A stretch of 16,064 bases of DNA from assembly GCA_937899055.1 (NCBI GenBank), contig CALBPX010000122.1:1-16064 (forward strand), written 5' to 3'. Position numbers and translations under genes: made by a program. The notes beneath the pieces were generated by a model. It saw only the letters and a program-made list of their open reading frames with translations. It was not told the DNA's origin and searched no databases. The stretch comes from an uncultured Bacteroidales bacterium (GTDB lineage: Bacteria > Bacteroidota > Bacteroidia > Bacteroidales > UBA932). Numbering within the stretch: the first letter of the stretch is position 1; each line of letters starts with the position of its first letter. Positions 1-7,635 of this stretch are shown here, piece after piece.

Positions 1-90
1 GCCGCCGCCTACTCCTATGACCTTTATGATGGAGTGGCTTTCAGGAAAATCCACGGGATAATCTGTAAAGTTATCGTTGATAAGTTCCAT
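1..90 (-). CDS. ftsZ: Cell division protein FtsZ, N-terminal fragment (runs off left edge)
   Basis: Only the first 30 codons are visible; the rest lies beyond position 1. FtsZ is the tubulin-like GTPase that polymerises into the cytokinetic ring. After an acidic N-terminal extension (MELINDNFTDYP...), the fragment reaches KVIGVGGG at residues 23-30. This is the first beta strand and glycine-rich nucleotide loop that opens the FtsZ GTPase domain. The ATG at 88-90 lies 18 nt after the ftsA stop and has no strong Shine-Dalgarno sequence. Its place directly after ftsQ and ftsA, as the last classical dcw gene, supports the call. The GTPase signature, the C-terminal linker and the FtsA-binding tail cannot be checked here. 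Confidence 0.93.
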   Translation of the reverse strand, partial: MELINDNFTDYPVDFPESHSIIKVIGVGGG

Positions 91-108
91 AATTTGCTGC
101 CTTGGGGT

Positions 109-1500
109 TTACACTTCGTTTGAGCCGCTGTTGAAGAGGTTTTCGCTGTCAAAGGCTTGCTTTATCTTCTTTCCAAAGCCTTTGAACAGGTTGCCTCTGG
201 ACTTTGTGCCTGATGTTGGCTGTACGGGAGTTTCAACTGCATCCTGAGCTGGTTCTGCAAATACGGGTTCCATTTCCGGTTGGGAGGCTGCTGCCGGCTC
301 CTTGGCGGAAATGTCTGTTACACAGCCTGGGAAGAAGATGCCCTCGTCCTCCATCCTCTGGAAGGCGTGTATGAGCATTCCAACTGCCGTGGAAGCGGTG
401 GAGTCCTTGGCTTCCTCGCAGCTCGAAGGGTCTAAAGCAAAGGCGTTGGGAGTTCCTACCCTTGTTTCCAAACCAGTAACAAAATCGGCAAGGTTAGGAA
501 GGTTCTTGATCTTGGATCCGCCGCCGGTAAGCACCAAGCCGCTGCGTATCTTGTCTTTGAAGTCGGACTGCTCTACATGCCAGCATACTGCTTCCAGAAT
601 TTCCTCCATTCTTGCCTGGATTATTCTGGAGAGAGTCTTTATCTGAATCTCTTTGTTGTTGCCGCTTCCGATGCTCGGTATCATGACCTTCTGCAGGGCG
701 TCTGCATAGTCGGAGAAGCTGCATCCGTAGTTGGTCTTGATGTATTCTGCTTTTTCTGTGGCTATGCCGCATCCGGTGCAGATGTCCTCGGTTACGGAGT
801 TGCCTCCGAAGGGGATGATGCCTGCATAGCGTATTACATTGTGGTGATATACAATTACATCCGTGGTGCCGCCTCCTATGTCAACAAGCACGCTTCCTAC
901 CTCCATTTCGTCGTCTGTGAGGACTGCCTTTGCGGATGCTATAGGTTCCAGGACTATTTCTATGGGCTCTATGCCGGAAAGGCCGAGGGTGCTGTTTATC
1001 ATCCTTATGGAGTTTTCTTTTCCTGCAAAGAGCTTGTAGCGGGCAACTATGTTGCGTCCAATCATGCCAACCGGATCGCTGACGCTCATGTAGTTATCTA
1101 CATTGTAGGCCTGAGGCACGGAGTAGAACACCTTGTAGCCGTCTTCTATGGCGGTGTTGTAAGTGCTGGCGGTAATGTCCATAATCTCCTGCTGGCTTAT
1201 CAGGGCGTTAAAGTCTTTCCTCTGGACCATAAACGGTTCAGGGGCAAGGCATTTGATATCCTGGCCGGCAATTCCCACAAAGGCTTTGCGGACGGTCATT
1301 CCAATCTGCTCCTCCACCTTCCTCAGGGCCTTTTCCAAAGACTGGTGGGCAAATTTTACATTCTCAATTCTTCCTCTTTTGATACCTCTGGAAGGTGCCT
1401 CTCCGAAGGCCAGCACCTTAACCCCGAGGTTGGTTTTTTCTCCTACAACGACTACCGTTTTCGTTGTTCCGAGATCGATGGCAGCAATCAAATCTTTCAT
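109..1500 (-). CDS. ftsA: Cell division protein FtsA, actin-like membrane anchor of the Z ring
   Basis: FtsA is an actin-fold ATPase that tethers FtsZ filaments to the inner membrane and recruits later divisome proteins. The 463-residue protein has the phosphate-1 loop AIDLGTTKT (residues 7-15), the phosphate-2 motif VDIGGGTTDV (206-215) and the adenosine motif LTGGGSKI (324-331). An SHS2-like 1C region lies in about 85-160. After about residue 395 comes an Ala/Pro/Glu-rich linker. It ends in a basic amphipathic segment, GNLFKGFGKKIKQAF (436-450), that fits the C-terminal membrane-targeting helix. The protein is longer than the E. coli form (about 420 residues) because of this linker. The start ATG follows the ftsQ stop by 44 nt of AC-rich leader without a Shine-Dalgarno sequence. 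ftsZ follows 18 nt downstream, the usual ftsQ-ftsA-ftsZ order. Confidence 0.96.
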   Translation of the reverse strand: MKDLIAAIDLGTTKTVVVVGEKTNLGVKVLAFGEAPSRGIKRGRIENVKFAHQSLEKALRKVEEQIGMTVRKAFVGIAGQDIKCLAPEPFMVQRKDFNALISQQEIMDITASTYNTAIEDGYKVFYSVPQAYNVDNYMSVSDPVGMIGRNIVARYKLFAGKENSIRMINSTLGLSGIEPIEIVLEPIASAKAVLTDDEMEVGSVLVDIGGGTTDVIVYHHNVIRYAGIIPFGGNSVTEDICTGCGIATEKAEYIKTNYGCSFSDYADALQKVMIPSIGSGNNKEIQIKTLSRIIQARMEEILEAVCWHVEQSDFKDKIRSGLVLTGGGSKIKNLPNLADFVTGLETRVGTPNAFALDPSSCEEAKDSTASTAVGMLIHAFQRMEDEGIFFPGCVTDISAKEPAAASQPEMEPVFAEPAQDAVETPVQPTSGTKSRGNLFKGFGKKIKQAFDSENLFNSGSNEV

Positions 1501-1544
1501 ATCTGAGTGTGTTACTGGTTGTTGTTTGTGTATCTGTTGTTAAT

Positions 1545-2330
1545 TTATTTTTTCGTGCAAACTATCTGTCCCCGATATTTGAGGTTTACGCAGGAGTATT
1601 TGTTCCACCCCACATTGGGAACAATGTACTGGTAGAAAGACAGGAGCTTGTTGAACTTCTCGTTCAGGTTATCCCAATCGCCGAGTATTATCCTCTGCTC
1701 TCCCACTCTGGGTACAAGTTCCACATCTCCTTCAGGATTGATGAACACCTCTTCTATCTGGTTGTTCCAGAACGGATGCTCCTGAAGGAAGAGCCCCATC
1801 TGCAACATCTTGTCTATCAGCGCAGTGCTGTCTTTAGGATTTTCGCTGAAGAGGAACTCCTCCGGTATGTTGCCGCAAATTACCGGAACGTATGAAGGAT
1901 GGTCTGCTATCAGCGGAAATATATATGCTGTTTCGTCTATGTAGAATCCTCCGTTGGGAGCTTCTATCCTTACTACGGGTTTCCTCTGCCGGAGCTCCAG
2001 ATGCAGCACTCCGTCTCTGGTTACATAGGCCTGACTTTCCTTTATTACGCTGCGGTGGTTGAGCAGGGCTTCCATCTGGCTGAGTTTCAGGCTGTCTATG
2101 TTTTTGTTTACAGACGGGCCAAGGAACCGGTCTATGATATCCACAACCTCTTCCTTGCTGATGAACTTGTTCAGGGCGCTGTCGAGCAGGGTTACTTTCA
2201 CGCTCTTGCAGACCTGGCTCGTCTGCCCCTTGCGGTAGAGACCCTGGGCAAACCAGAAGTAAGCTCCGGCCGCCACGGTCAGCACCGTATATAGGAGACT
2301 GCCCCAAATGTATTTCCAAGTCTTGCTCAT
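1545..2330 (-). CDS. ftsQ: Cell division protein FtsQ (bitopic divisome protein)
   Basis: This is a 261-residue bitopic protein with a short cytoplasmic N terminus, one membrane segment (about residues 9-28) and a periplasmic part. FtsQ links early divisome components to FtsL and its partners, and through them to FtsW/FtsI. A POTRA-like portion (about 43-115) is followed by a beta-rich domain that ends in a YSCVNLKYRGQIVC segment (245-258). This segment resembles the usual C-terminal strand of FtsQ homologues in this phylum. Overall similarity to proteobacterial FtsQ is weak, as expected for a fast-evolving family, so position between murC and ftsA carries much of the weight. An AAGGA motif lies 6 nt before the ATG, one of two clear Shine-Dalgarno-like sites in the cluster. 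The gene begins 18 nt after the MurC stop. Confidence 0.88.
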   Translation of the reverse strand: MSKTWKYIWGSLLYTVLTVAAGAYFWFAQGLYRKGQTSQVCKSVKVTLLDSALNKFISKEEVVDIIDRFLGPSVNKNIDSLKLSQMEALLNHRSVIKESQAYVTRDGVLHLELRQRKPVVRIEAPNGGFYIDETAYIFPLIADHPSYVPVICGNIPEEFLFSENPKDSTALIDKMLQMGLFLQEHPFWNNQIEEVFINPEGDVELVPRVGEQRIILGDWDNLNEKFNKLLSFYQYIVPNVGWNKYSCVNLKYRGQIVCTKK

Positions 2331-2336
2331 CTTGCG

Positions 2337-2341
2337 TCCTT
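2337..2341 (-). promoter_or_regulatory. Shine-Dalgarno-like site of ftsQ
   Basis: The minus strand reads AAGGA, then a 6-nt spacer, then the ftsQ ATG at 2328-2330. Most other starts in this window lack such a motif, which is normal for the Bacteroidota. The motif supports the chosen start. Whether it raises translation is inference. Confidence 0.5.
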
Positions 2342-2348
2342 ATCTGTC

Positions 2349-4895
2349 TTAAATTCTCTTTTCTATCATCTCAGCGATGGGTTTTACCATCCTGTCTATG
2401 TTGCCGGCTCCGAATGTGGCCAGAAGGTCCAGCTTTCCGCCGTCCATCCTTTCTGTCAGCAGGCCTATCAGTTCTTCCTTGGTTATAAGTACTTTGTCTT
2501 CTGCCGTTATCTTGTCAAAGATAATCTGGGAGGTTACTCCTTCTATGGGGAGTTCCCTTGCCGGATAAATGTCCAGGAGTATGACGCTGTCTGCAAGGCT
2601 GAGAGCCTGTGCAAACTCCGGCGCAAAGTCTCTGGTTCTGGTGTAAAGGTGCGGCTGGAATACTGCCGTAATCTTTCTGCCCGGAAAGGCTTGGCGGATG
2701 GAGCTGACAGTGGTTGCTATTTCCTGCGGATGGTGGGCGTAATCGTCTATGTAAACGGTCTTTGGAGAGTTTACCCAAATGTCCATGCGGCGCTGTACTC
2801 CGCGGAAAGTTTCCAGAGCCTCCTTTATCTTTTCCGGATTGAGGGCTGAGAGCAGGGCCACTGCCGATGCGGCTACGGAGTTTTCTATGTTCACCCAGCC
2901 CGGAACTCCTACGGTGCAGCCCTCCACCTTGCCGCTGCCGCCGATAACGGCAGACGGATAGTTGAGGGTGAAGGAGAACATTCCGGTTTCTTTTCCGTCT
3001 TTCTTTATGGGCTGTATGTCAGAGGCATAGAAGTCAGACTCCGGATTCATGTAGGAGTAGCTGAGGATTTTTGCATTTACGTCTCTTGTGTCCAGAACGG
3101 CTCCGCTCTTTACAATGAGGTACCCGTCCTTATCTACCTGCGATGCAAACTTGGCATAGGCCTCTCTCATGTTCTCCACCGTGCCGTAGATATCCAGATG
3201 GTCTGCATCGGTTGCCGTAACTACCGCAATATGAGGCCAAAGCTGGTGGAACGAACGGTCAAACTCGTCGGCCTCGGCAACTACGATGTTGTTGGACGAA
3301 AGCAGAAGGTTGCTGTTGTAGTTCTTGGATATTCCGCCCAGGAAGGCGTTGCATCCCTCTCCGCTGCTTTGGAATATGTGGGCAAGGAGAGTACTGGTGG
3401 TAGTCTTGCCGTGGCTTCCGCTTACGGCCAGGCAGGTCTTGCCTGCGGCTATGTGCCCCAGTGCGCGGCTCCTCTTTATTACATCGTAGCCCTTCTCCTT
3501 TACAGTAACAAGCTCCTGCATGTCTTCAGGTATGGCGGGCGTGTATATGACCAGGGTGTTGGCTTTATCCTGGGGTATCATCTCGGGGTTGTCTTCATAG
3601 TGAACTGCAATACCCTCTTGCTCAAGGGCCTTGGTCAGCGGGCTGGGAGTGCGGTCATATCCGCCTACCTTGCAGCCGCGGCTTTTGAAGTAGCGGGCAA
3701 GGGCGCTCATGCCAATTCCTCCTATTCCTATGAAATACACGTTCTCCGGTTCCTTGGACTTTGCCTCAGGCTGGGCCTTGCGGTAATCTTTCTTGCAGAG
3801 TTTCAGGCACTCGTCTGCAATCTCCCTTCCGGCATCTGGCTTTGCCAGCAGTAGGATGTTTTTCTCCAGAGAATGTATTTTTTCTTCATCGCCGATGAGA
3901 CTTTCTATGACTCCCATGAGTTTTTCTTCTGCCTCGGCGTCTCTTACCATCAATGCTGCATCTTTGTTTACCAGAGCCATTGCATTGTGCGTCTGATGGT
4001 CTTCGGACACATTGGGGCTGGGCACAAACACGGTGCATTTGCCGGCTACGCAGAGCTCCGATATGGTTCCGGCTCCGGCGCGGCTGACCACAACATCGGC
4101 AGCGGCGTAGGCAAGGTCCATCCTGCTGATGAAATCCGTACAACAGACACACTCATGAGGGTTGGATTTCAAGAATTCGTCTATCTCTTTCTTATAGACC
4201 TTGCCACACTGCCAGATTACCTGGAAGCCCTTTATGCTGCCTTCCAGGATAGCTTTCTTCATACAGTTGTTCAGGGTTCTGCAGCCCAGGCTTCCGCCTA
4301 CCACAAAGACGGTCTTTTTAGAAGGGTCCAGGTTGTAGAACTTTATGCCTTCTTCTTTCATCTGCGGGGTGCAGCGGACAATTTCTTTGCGGATGGGGTT
4401 TCCGGTTACAAGAATTCTGTCTGCCGGAAAGAAGCGTTCCATGTTGTCGTATGCCACGCAGATTTTGGAAGCCTTGGATGCGTTCTTGCGGTTGACTATG
4501 CCGGCAAAGGAGTTCTGCTCCTGAAGCAGAACGGGAACCTTCAGGGCGGCCGCGGCAGAAACCACTGCGGCTGACGCATATCCGCCTACGCCTACGGCAA
4601 AGTCAGGCTTAAAGTCTTTGACTATCTTCTTTGCCATGCGGCGGCACTTGAGATAGTCTATGGCTACGCCTATGTTGGAAAGCGAGTACAGGGGGCGGTG
4701 CAGTCCTCTGGCCGGTATGCCCTTGATTGGGTATCCGGCTGCGGGAACCTTCTCCATTTCCATTCTGCCGCTGGCTCCCACAAAGAGTATCTGGGCATCC
4801 GGAACCTGTTGCCTGATGGCATTTGCTATGGAGATTGCAGGAAAGATATGACCTCCTGTTCCTCCTCCGCTGATTATGACCTTAAGCTTTTCCAT
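2349..4895 (-). CDS. murG-murC: Fused MurG-MurC: lipid II GlcNAc transferase plus UDP-MurNAc:L-alanine ligase
   Basis: One open frame of 848 codons encodes two enzymes normally made from separate genes. The N-terminal part (residues 1 to about 371) is MurG, which adds GlcNAc to lipid I at the inner face of the membrane. It has the loop GGGTGGH (10-16), GGSLG (200-204) and the UDP-GlcNAc site around SRAGAGTISEL (271-281). The C-terminal part (about 386-848) is MurC, which joins L-Ala to UDP-MurNAc. It has the Rossmann start VYFIGIGGIGMSA (386-398), the P-loop GSHGKTTT (493-500), EADEFDRSF (541-549), DHLDIYG (565-571) and DDYAHHP (717-723). The junction (about 366-385) is a polar Lys/Glu/Pro-rich linker with no stop and no ATG near the MurC start. 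I chose the ATG at 4893-4895 because MEKLKVIISGGGTGG is a normal MurG N terminus. It overlaps the ftsW end by 14 nt. A second ATG at 4902-4904 is also possible. All key motifs are intact, so both activities are expected. Confidence 0.93.
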   Translation of the reverse strand: MEKLKVIISGGGTGGHIFPAISIANAIRQQVPDAQILFVGASGRMEMEKVPAAGYPIKGIPARGLHRPLYSLSNIGVAIDYLKCRRMAKKIVKDFKPDFAVGVGGYASAAVVSAAAALKVPVLLQEQNSFAGIVNRKNASKASKICVAYDNMERFFPADRILVTGNPIRKEIVRCTPQMKEEGIKFYNLDPSKKTVFVVGGSLGCRTLNNCMKKAILEGSIKGFQVIWQCGKVYKKEIDEFLKSNPHECVCCTDFISRMDLAYAAADVVVSRAGAGTISELCVAGKCTVFVPSPNVSEDHQTHNAMALVNKDAALMVRDAEAEEKLMGVIESLIGDEEKIHSLEKNILLLAKPDAGREIADECLKLCKKDYRKAQPEAKSKEPENVYFIGIGGIGMSALARYFKSRGCKVGGYDRTPSPLTKALEQEGIAVHYEDNPEMIPQDKANTLVIYTPAIPEDMQELVTVKEKGYDVIKRSRALGHIAAGKTCLAVSGSHGKTTTSTLLAHIFQSSGEGCNAFLGGISKNYNSNLLLSSNNIVVAEADEFDRSFHQLWPHIAVVTATDADHLDIYGTVENMREAYAKFASQVDKDGYLIVKSGAVLDTRDVNAKILSYSYMNPESDFYASDIQPIKKDGKETGMFSFTLNYPSAVIGGSGKVEGCTVGVPGWVNIENSVAASAVALLSALNPEKIKEALETFRGVQRRMDIWVNSPKTVYIDDYAHHPQEIATTVSSIRQAFPGRKITAVFQPHLYTRTRDFAPEFAQALSLADSVILLDIYPARELPIEGVTSQIIFDKITAEDKVLITKEELIGLLTERMDGGKLDLLATFGAGNIDRMVKPIAEMIEKRI

Positions 4896-6201
4896 ATTCT
4901 TCATCCAATTGTTCCTGTGAGTTTGTTTCCTCAAGTTTTCTCTGTTCTCTTTCCTGCCGTTTCTGCTCTTTTTCCAAACGGTCTTTTTCGTCAATTGCGG
5001 CCTGGGCATCTTCCTTGGTTCTGGAAATTGAGAGTATGATGCCAAAGGCGCAGCTTATTATTATGAACGATGTTCCTCCGAGGCTAATCAACGGCAATGT
5101 GTGCCCGGTAACGGGGAATATGCCCACATTCACCAGTATGTGCAGCATAGCCTGAACCATTATGACGGCACCCAGTCCTCCCACGGTTATTGCCGAAAAT
5201 ACCGTCCGGCAATCCTTGACAATCAACACGCACCTGTAGAACAAAGACACATACAGCATCATCACCAGAAACGCTCCCCAGAGCCCGTACTCTTCCACAA
5301 TTATGGAATAGATGTAGTCCGAATAGGGGTGCGGCAGCACATATCGCTGAGTACTCTTGCCCGGACCCTTGCCCAGCAGCCCTCCTTCCTTTACGGCTAT
5401 CTGGGCCATATCGGCCTGCAGGGTTTCGTCTGCCAGCCTCTGCAGGGCTCTCTTGTCCATGTTCTCCGCTCCTATGGTCTGTTCGTCCTGGGTAAACCTC
5501 TTGATTCTCTCTATGGCGGTGTCCATCCTCGGAAAGAGTCCGAAACTTACATGAAGCAGAATCAGAAGCAGTCCGCCGGCCAGTGCAAGCCCTATGGTCT
5601 TGAGCAGGTAAGACAGCTTGATGCCTGCTATGTAGAGTATTATAAAGCATATCAGGCCCATGTACATTGCTGCCGAAACGCTTCCTACCAGAATCAGTAC
5701 GCAGCAGAGTCCTATTGGCAGAATAATCTTTATAAAGAAGCTCTTGAAGGAATCTATGGTCATGATTTCCAAGGCTCTTGCCAGATACAGAACTATTGCA
5801 ATCTTGGCAATTTCCGTTGGCTGGAACTGGATTCCTCCTATGGAGAGCCATCTTTGGGCATCGTTGGTCTTTACTCCGGCTACGAGTGTCAGCAGCAGCA
5901 GGGCAATGGCCACAATCAGAGAAACAAGTGCAAATGTCCTGTACCATCTGGGTGGAATCTTGTAGCAGATGAACATGGCTGCAAATCCGCCTACCACAAA
6001 CTTTATCTGCTTCATCAGAATGGCAAAGTTGGTGCTGCCCTTCATATAGGCCAGGCTGCTGCTGGCGGAGTATATGAGGGCAATGGAGATGAGGCTGAGC
6101 AGGAAGAAGATGACCCAGATCACCTTGTCGCCGTGGAGGCGGCTGCCTACGTCTTTGCGGGTGTTTTCCTGCATTTCCTTATTTTTCTCAATGTCTGCCA
6201 T
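4882..6201 (-). CDS. ftsW: FtsW, SEDS-family septal peptidoglycan polymerase
   Basis: FtsW polymerises lipid II into septal glycan strands together with the transpeptidase FtsI. The 439-residue protein has a polar N terminus and about ten hydrophobic segments from residue 27 to 391. The SEDS hallmarks are RWLSIGGIQFQPTEIAK (117-133) and the extracellular loop LPHPYSDYIYSIIVEE (289-304). Asp295 in that loop matches the essential aspartate of the family. A segment near the end, VTGHTLPLISLGGTS (364-378), is also typical. The residues around 171-179 (LVGSVSAAM) depart from the usual Pro-Asp/Asn-containing motif at this point. After the last membrane span comes a highly charged tail (about 396-439) rich in Glu, Lys, Arg and Gln, probably helical and cytoplasmic. 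The murG start lies inside its last codons. The position between murD and murG favours FtsW over the paralogue RodA. Confidence 0.95.
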   Translation of the reverse strand: MADIEKNKEMQENTRKDVGSRLHGDKVIWVIFFLLSLISIALIYSASSSLAYMKGSTNFAILMKQIKFVVGGFAAMFICYKIPPRWYRTFALVSLIVAIALLLLTLVAGVKTNDAQRWLSIGGIQFQPTEIAKIAIVLYLARALEIMTIDSFKSFFIKIILPIGLCCVLILVGSVSAAMYMGLICFIILYIAGIKLSYLLKTIGLALAGGLLLILLHVSFGLFPRMDTAIERIKRFTQDEQTIGAENMDKRALQRLADETLQADMAQIAVKEGGLLGKGPGKSTQRYVLPHPYSDYIYSIIVEEYGLWGAFLVMMLYVSLFYRCVLIVKDCRTVFSAITVGGLGAVIMVQAMLHILVNVGIFPVTGHTLPLISLGGTSFIIISCAFGIILSISRTKEDAQAAIDEKDRLEKEQKRQEREQRKLEETNSQEQLDEEYGKA

Positions 6202-6240
6202 TGCTGATGTCTCAACTGTTATTGTTACGCAAATAATTTT
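6202..6240 (-). repeat. Leader repeat, copy in front of ftsW
   Basis: This is the 39-nt leader between murD and the ftsW start. Aligned to the leader of murD (7591-7632), 33 of 39 positions match with one small gap, by hand count. The core TTATTTGCGTAACA is identical (plus-strand 6223-6236). The similarity runs to the shared CAGCAAT just before the start codon. It could be a duplicated 5' leader, a weak internal promoter or a translation enhancer; I cannot tell which. Confidence 0.6.
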
Positions 6241-6249
6241 GCCTGTCTA

Positions 6250-7590
6250 TTACAATTCACGGATGGCTTTTTTGAACTGTTCTCCGCGATCTTCGTAGCT
6301 TTTGAACAGGTCAAAACTGGCGCAGCAGGGGCTGAGGAGAACCGTATCGCCGGGAACTGAGTTCTCGTAAGCGGCTCTGACAGCGTCTTTTGCGCTGGTT
6401 ACATCTATAATCTTATCTACTTTGTCGGCAAAGCACTTGTGGAGCTTTTCGTTGTGAAGCCCCATGCAGATGAGCACTTTTACCTTGTCTTTTACAAACT
6501 TGTAGAGCGGTTCGTAATCGTTGCCCTTGTCTTTTCCGCCGGCTATCCACACCACCGGAGTTGTCATGCTTTCAAGGGCGTACCAGGCCGAGTCCACATT
6601 TGTTGCCTTGGAATCGTTGATGTACATGACCCCCTTTATGCTCATTACCTTTTCCAGGCGGTGCTCCACTCCCTGGAAGTTCATCAGCGATTCTCTTATG
6701 ACTTTGTTGTCTATGTTTACGGCCTTTGCGGCTATGGCTGCGGCCATGGAGTTATAGACATTGTGCTTGCCTTGCAGGGCCAGCTCCTTCAGGTACATTG
6801 AATACTCGTCTTCTTCGTAGCGGACAAACAGGCGGTCTTCGTCTATGAAGGCTCCTTGATTGACCTTTTTCTTCTGGGTGAAAGGCAGCTTCTTTGCAGT
6901 CAGCACTATGCGGTTGAGCTCCTTTGTGCTTATGGGGTCATCGGCGCAGAACACAAAACATTCCTTTTCTGTAAGGTTCTGGACTATACGGAACTTTGCG
7001 TCAACATAGTTCTGCATCTTGAACTGGTAGCGGTCCAGATGGTCCGGGGTAATGTTGGTAAGTATTGCTATGTCTGCCTTGAAGGCATACATTCCGTCCA
7101 GCTGGAAACTGCTGAGTTCTATTACATAGTAGTCAAAGTTTTCGGTTGCCACCTGGTATGCGTAGCTCTTTCCTATGTTGCCGGCAAGGCCTACGTTCAG
7201 GCCTGCGTTCTTGAGCATATAGTAAATCAGCGATGTAGTGGTGGTTTTGCCGTTGCTTCCGGTGATGCATATCTTTTTTGCATGGTCGTATCTGCCGGCA
7301 AATTCTATTTCGGAGATGACGGGTATCCTGTACTCTCTTATGCTCTGGACCATAGGGTTTTCTTCTGGTATGCCGGGGCTTTTGATGACTTCGTCTGCGC
7401 ACAGGATCTTTTCGTTGGTGTGGCCTCCTTCTTCGTAGTCTATGGAGAACTTGCCGAGGGTTTCTTTGTACTGGGGTTTGATGGTTCCGCTGTCTGAGAG
7501 GAACACGTCAAAGCCTTTGACTTTGGCCAGGACGGCGCTGCCGACTCCGCTTTCTCCGCCTCCGAGTATCACTATCCTTTTCTTTCCCAT
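6250..7590 (-). CDS. murD: MurD, UDP-MurNAc-L-alanine:D-glutamate ligase
   Basis: MurD adds D-glutamate to UDP-MurNAc-L-Ala in the cytoplasm using ATP. The 446-residue length is normal. The N-terminal Rossmann-like domain starts RIVILGGGESGVGSA (5-19) and binds the UDP group. The central ATPase domain has GSNGKTTTT (111-119), ELSSFQL (158-164), the TPDHLDRY segment (181-188) and Lys199 in YVDAKFRI, which matches the carbamylated lysine of Mur ligases. The C-terminal domain has EHRLE (309-313) and NDSKATN (325-331), which distinguish MurD from its relatives. The gene starts 45 nt after mraY. That gap carries a leader resembling the one before ftsW, with no Shine-Dalgarno motif. Confidence 0.97.
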   Translation of the reverse strand: MGKKRIVILGGGESGVGSAVLAKVKGFDVFLSDSGTIKPQYKETLGKFSIDYEEGGHTNEKILCADEVIKSPGIPEENPMVQSIREYRIPVISEIEFAGRYDHAKKICITGSNGKTTTTSLIYYMLKNAGLNVGLAGNIGKSYAYQVATENFDYYVIELSSFQLDGMYAFKADIAILTNITPDHLDRYQFKMQNYVDAKFRIVQNLTEKECFVFCADDPISTKELNRIVLTAKKLPFTQKKKVNQGAFIDEDRLFVRYEEDEYSMYLKELALQGKHNVYNSMAAAIAAKAVNIDNKVIRESLMNFQGVEHRLEKVMSIKGVMYINDSKATNVDSAWYALESMTTPVVWIAGGKDKGNDYEPLYKFVKDKVKVLICMGLHNEKLHKCFADKVDKIIDVTSAKDAVRAAYENSVPGDTVLLSPCCASFDLFKSYEDRGEQFKKAIREL

Positions 7591-7632
7591 ATTGCTGTTA
7601 TATCAATTTTTACTGTTACGCAAATAAATTTT
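7591..7632 (-). repeat. Leader repeat, copy in front of murD
   Basis: This 42-nt stretch leads directly into the murD ATG and resembles the ftsW leader at 6202-6240. The identical core, TTATTTGCGTAACA on the minus strand, lies at plus-strand 7614-7627. It contains TTTATTTG, one base off the TAnnTTTG -7 consensus of this phylum, but no convincing -33 partner. Function is unknown. Confidence 0.6.
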
Positions 7633-7635
7633 CTG

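Noticed and set aside
577..1506. Long open frame on the plus strand opposite ftsA (309 codons)
   Set aside because: The translation is rich in Cys, Tyr, Val and Gly with no domain, as expected for the antisense of a conserved gene; ftsA on the other strand has all its motifs.
4896..5045. A 50-codon N-terminal extension of MurG starting at 5045
   Set aside because: It re-reads the charged tail of ftsW in another frame, is highly basic and unlike any MurG N terminus, while the ATG at 4893-4895 gives the standard start.
5101..6207. Long open frame on the plus strand opposite ftsW (368 codons)
   Set aside because: The His/Tyr/Gln-rich composition and exact antisense position to hydrophobic codons mark it as a shadow of ftsW.
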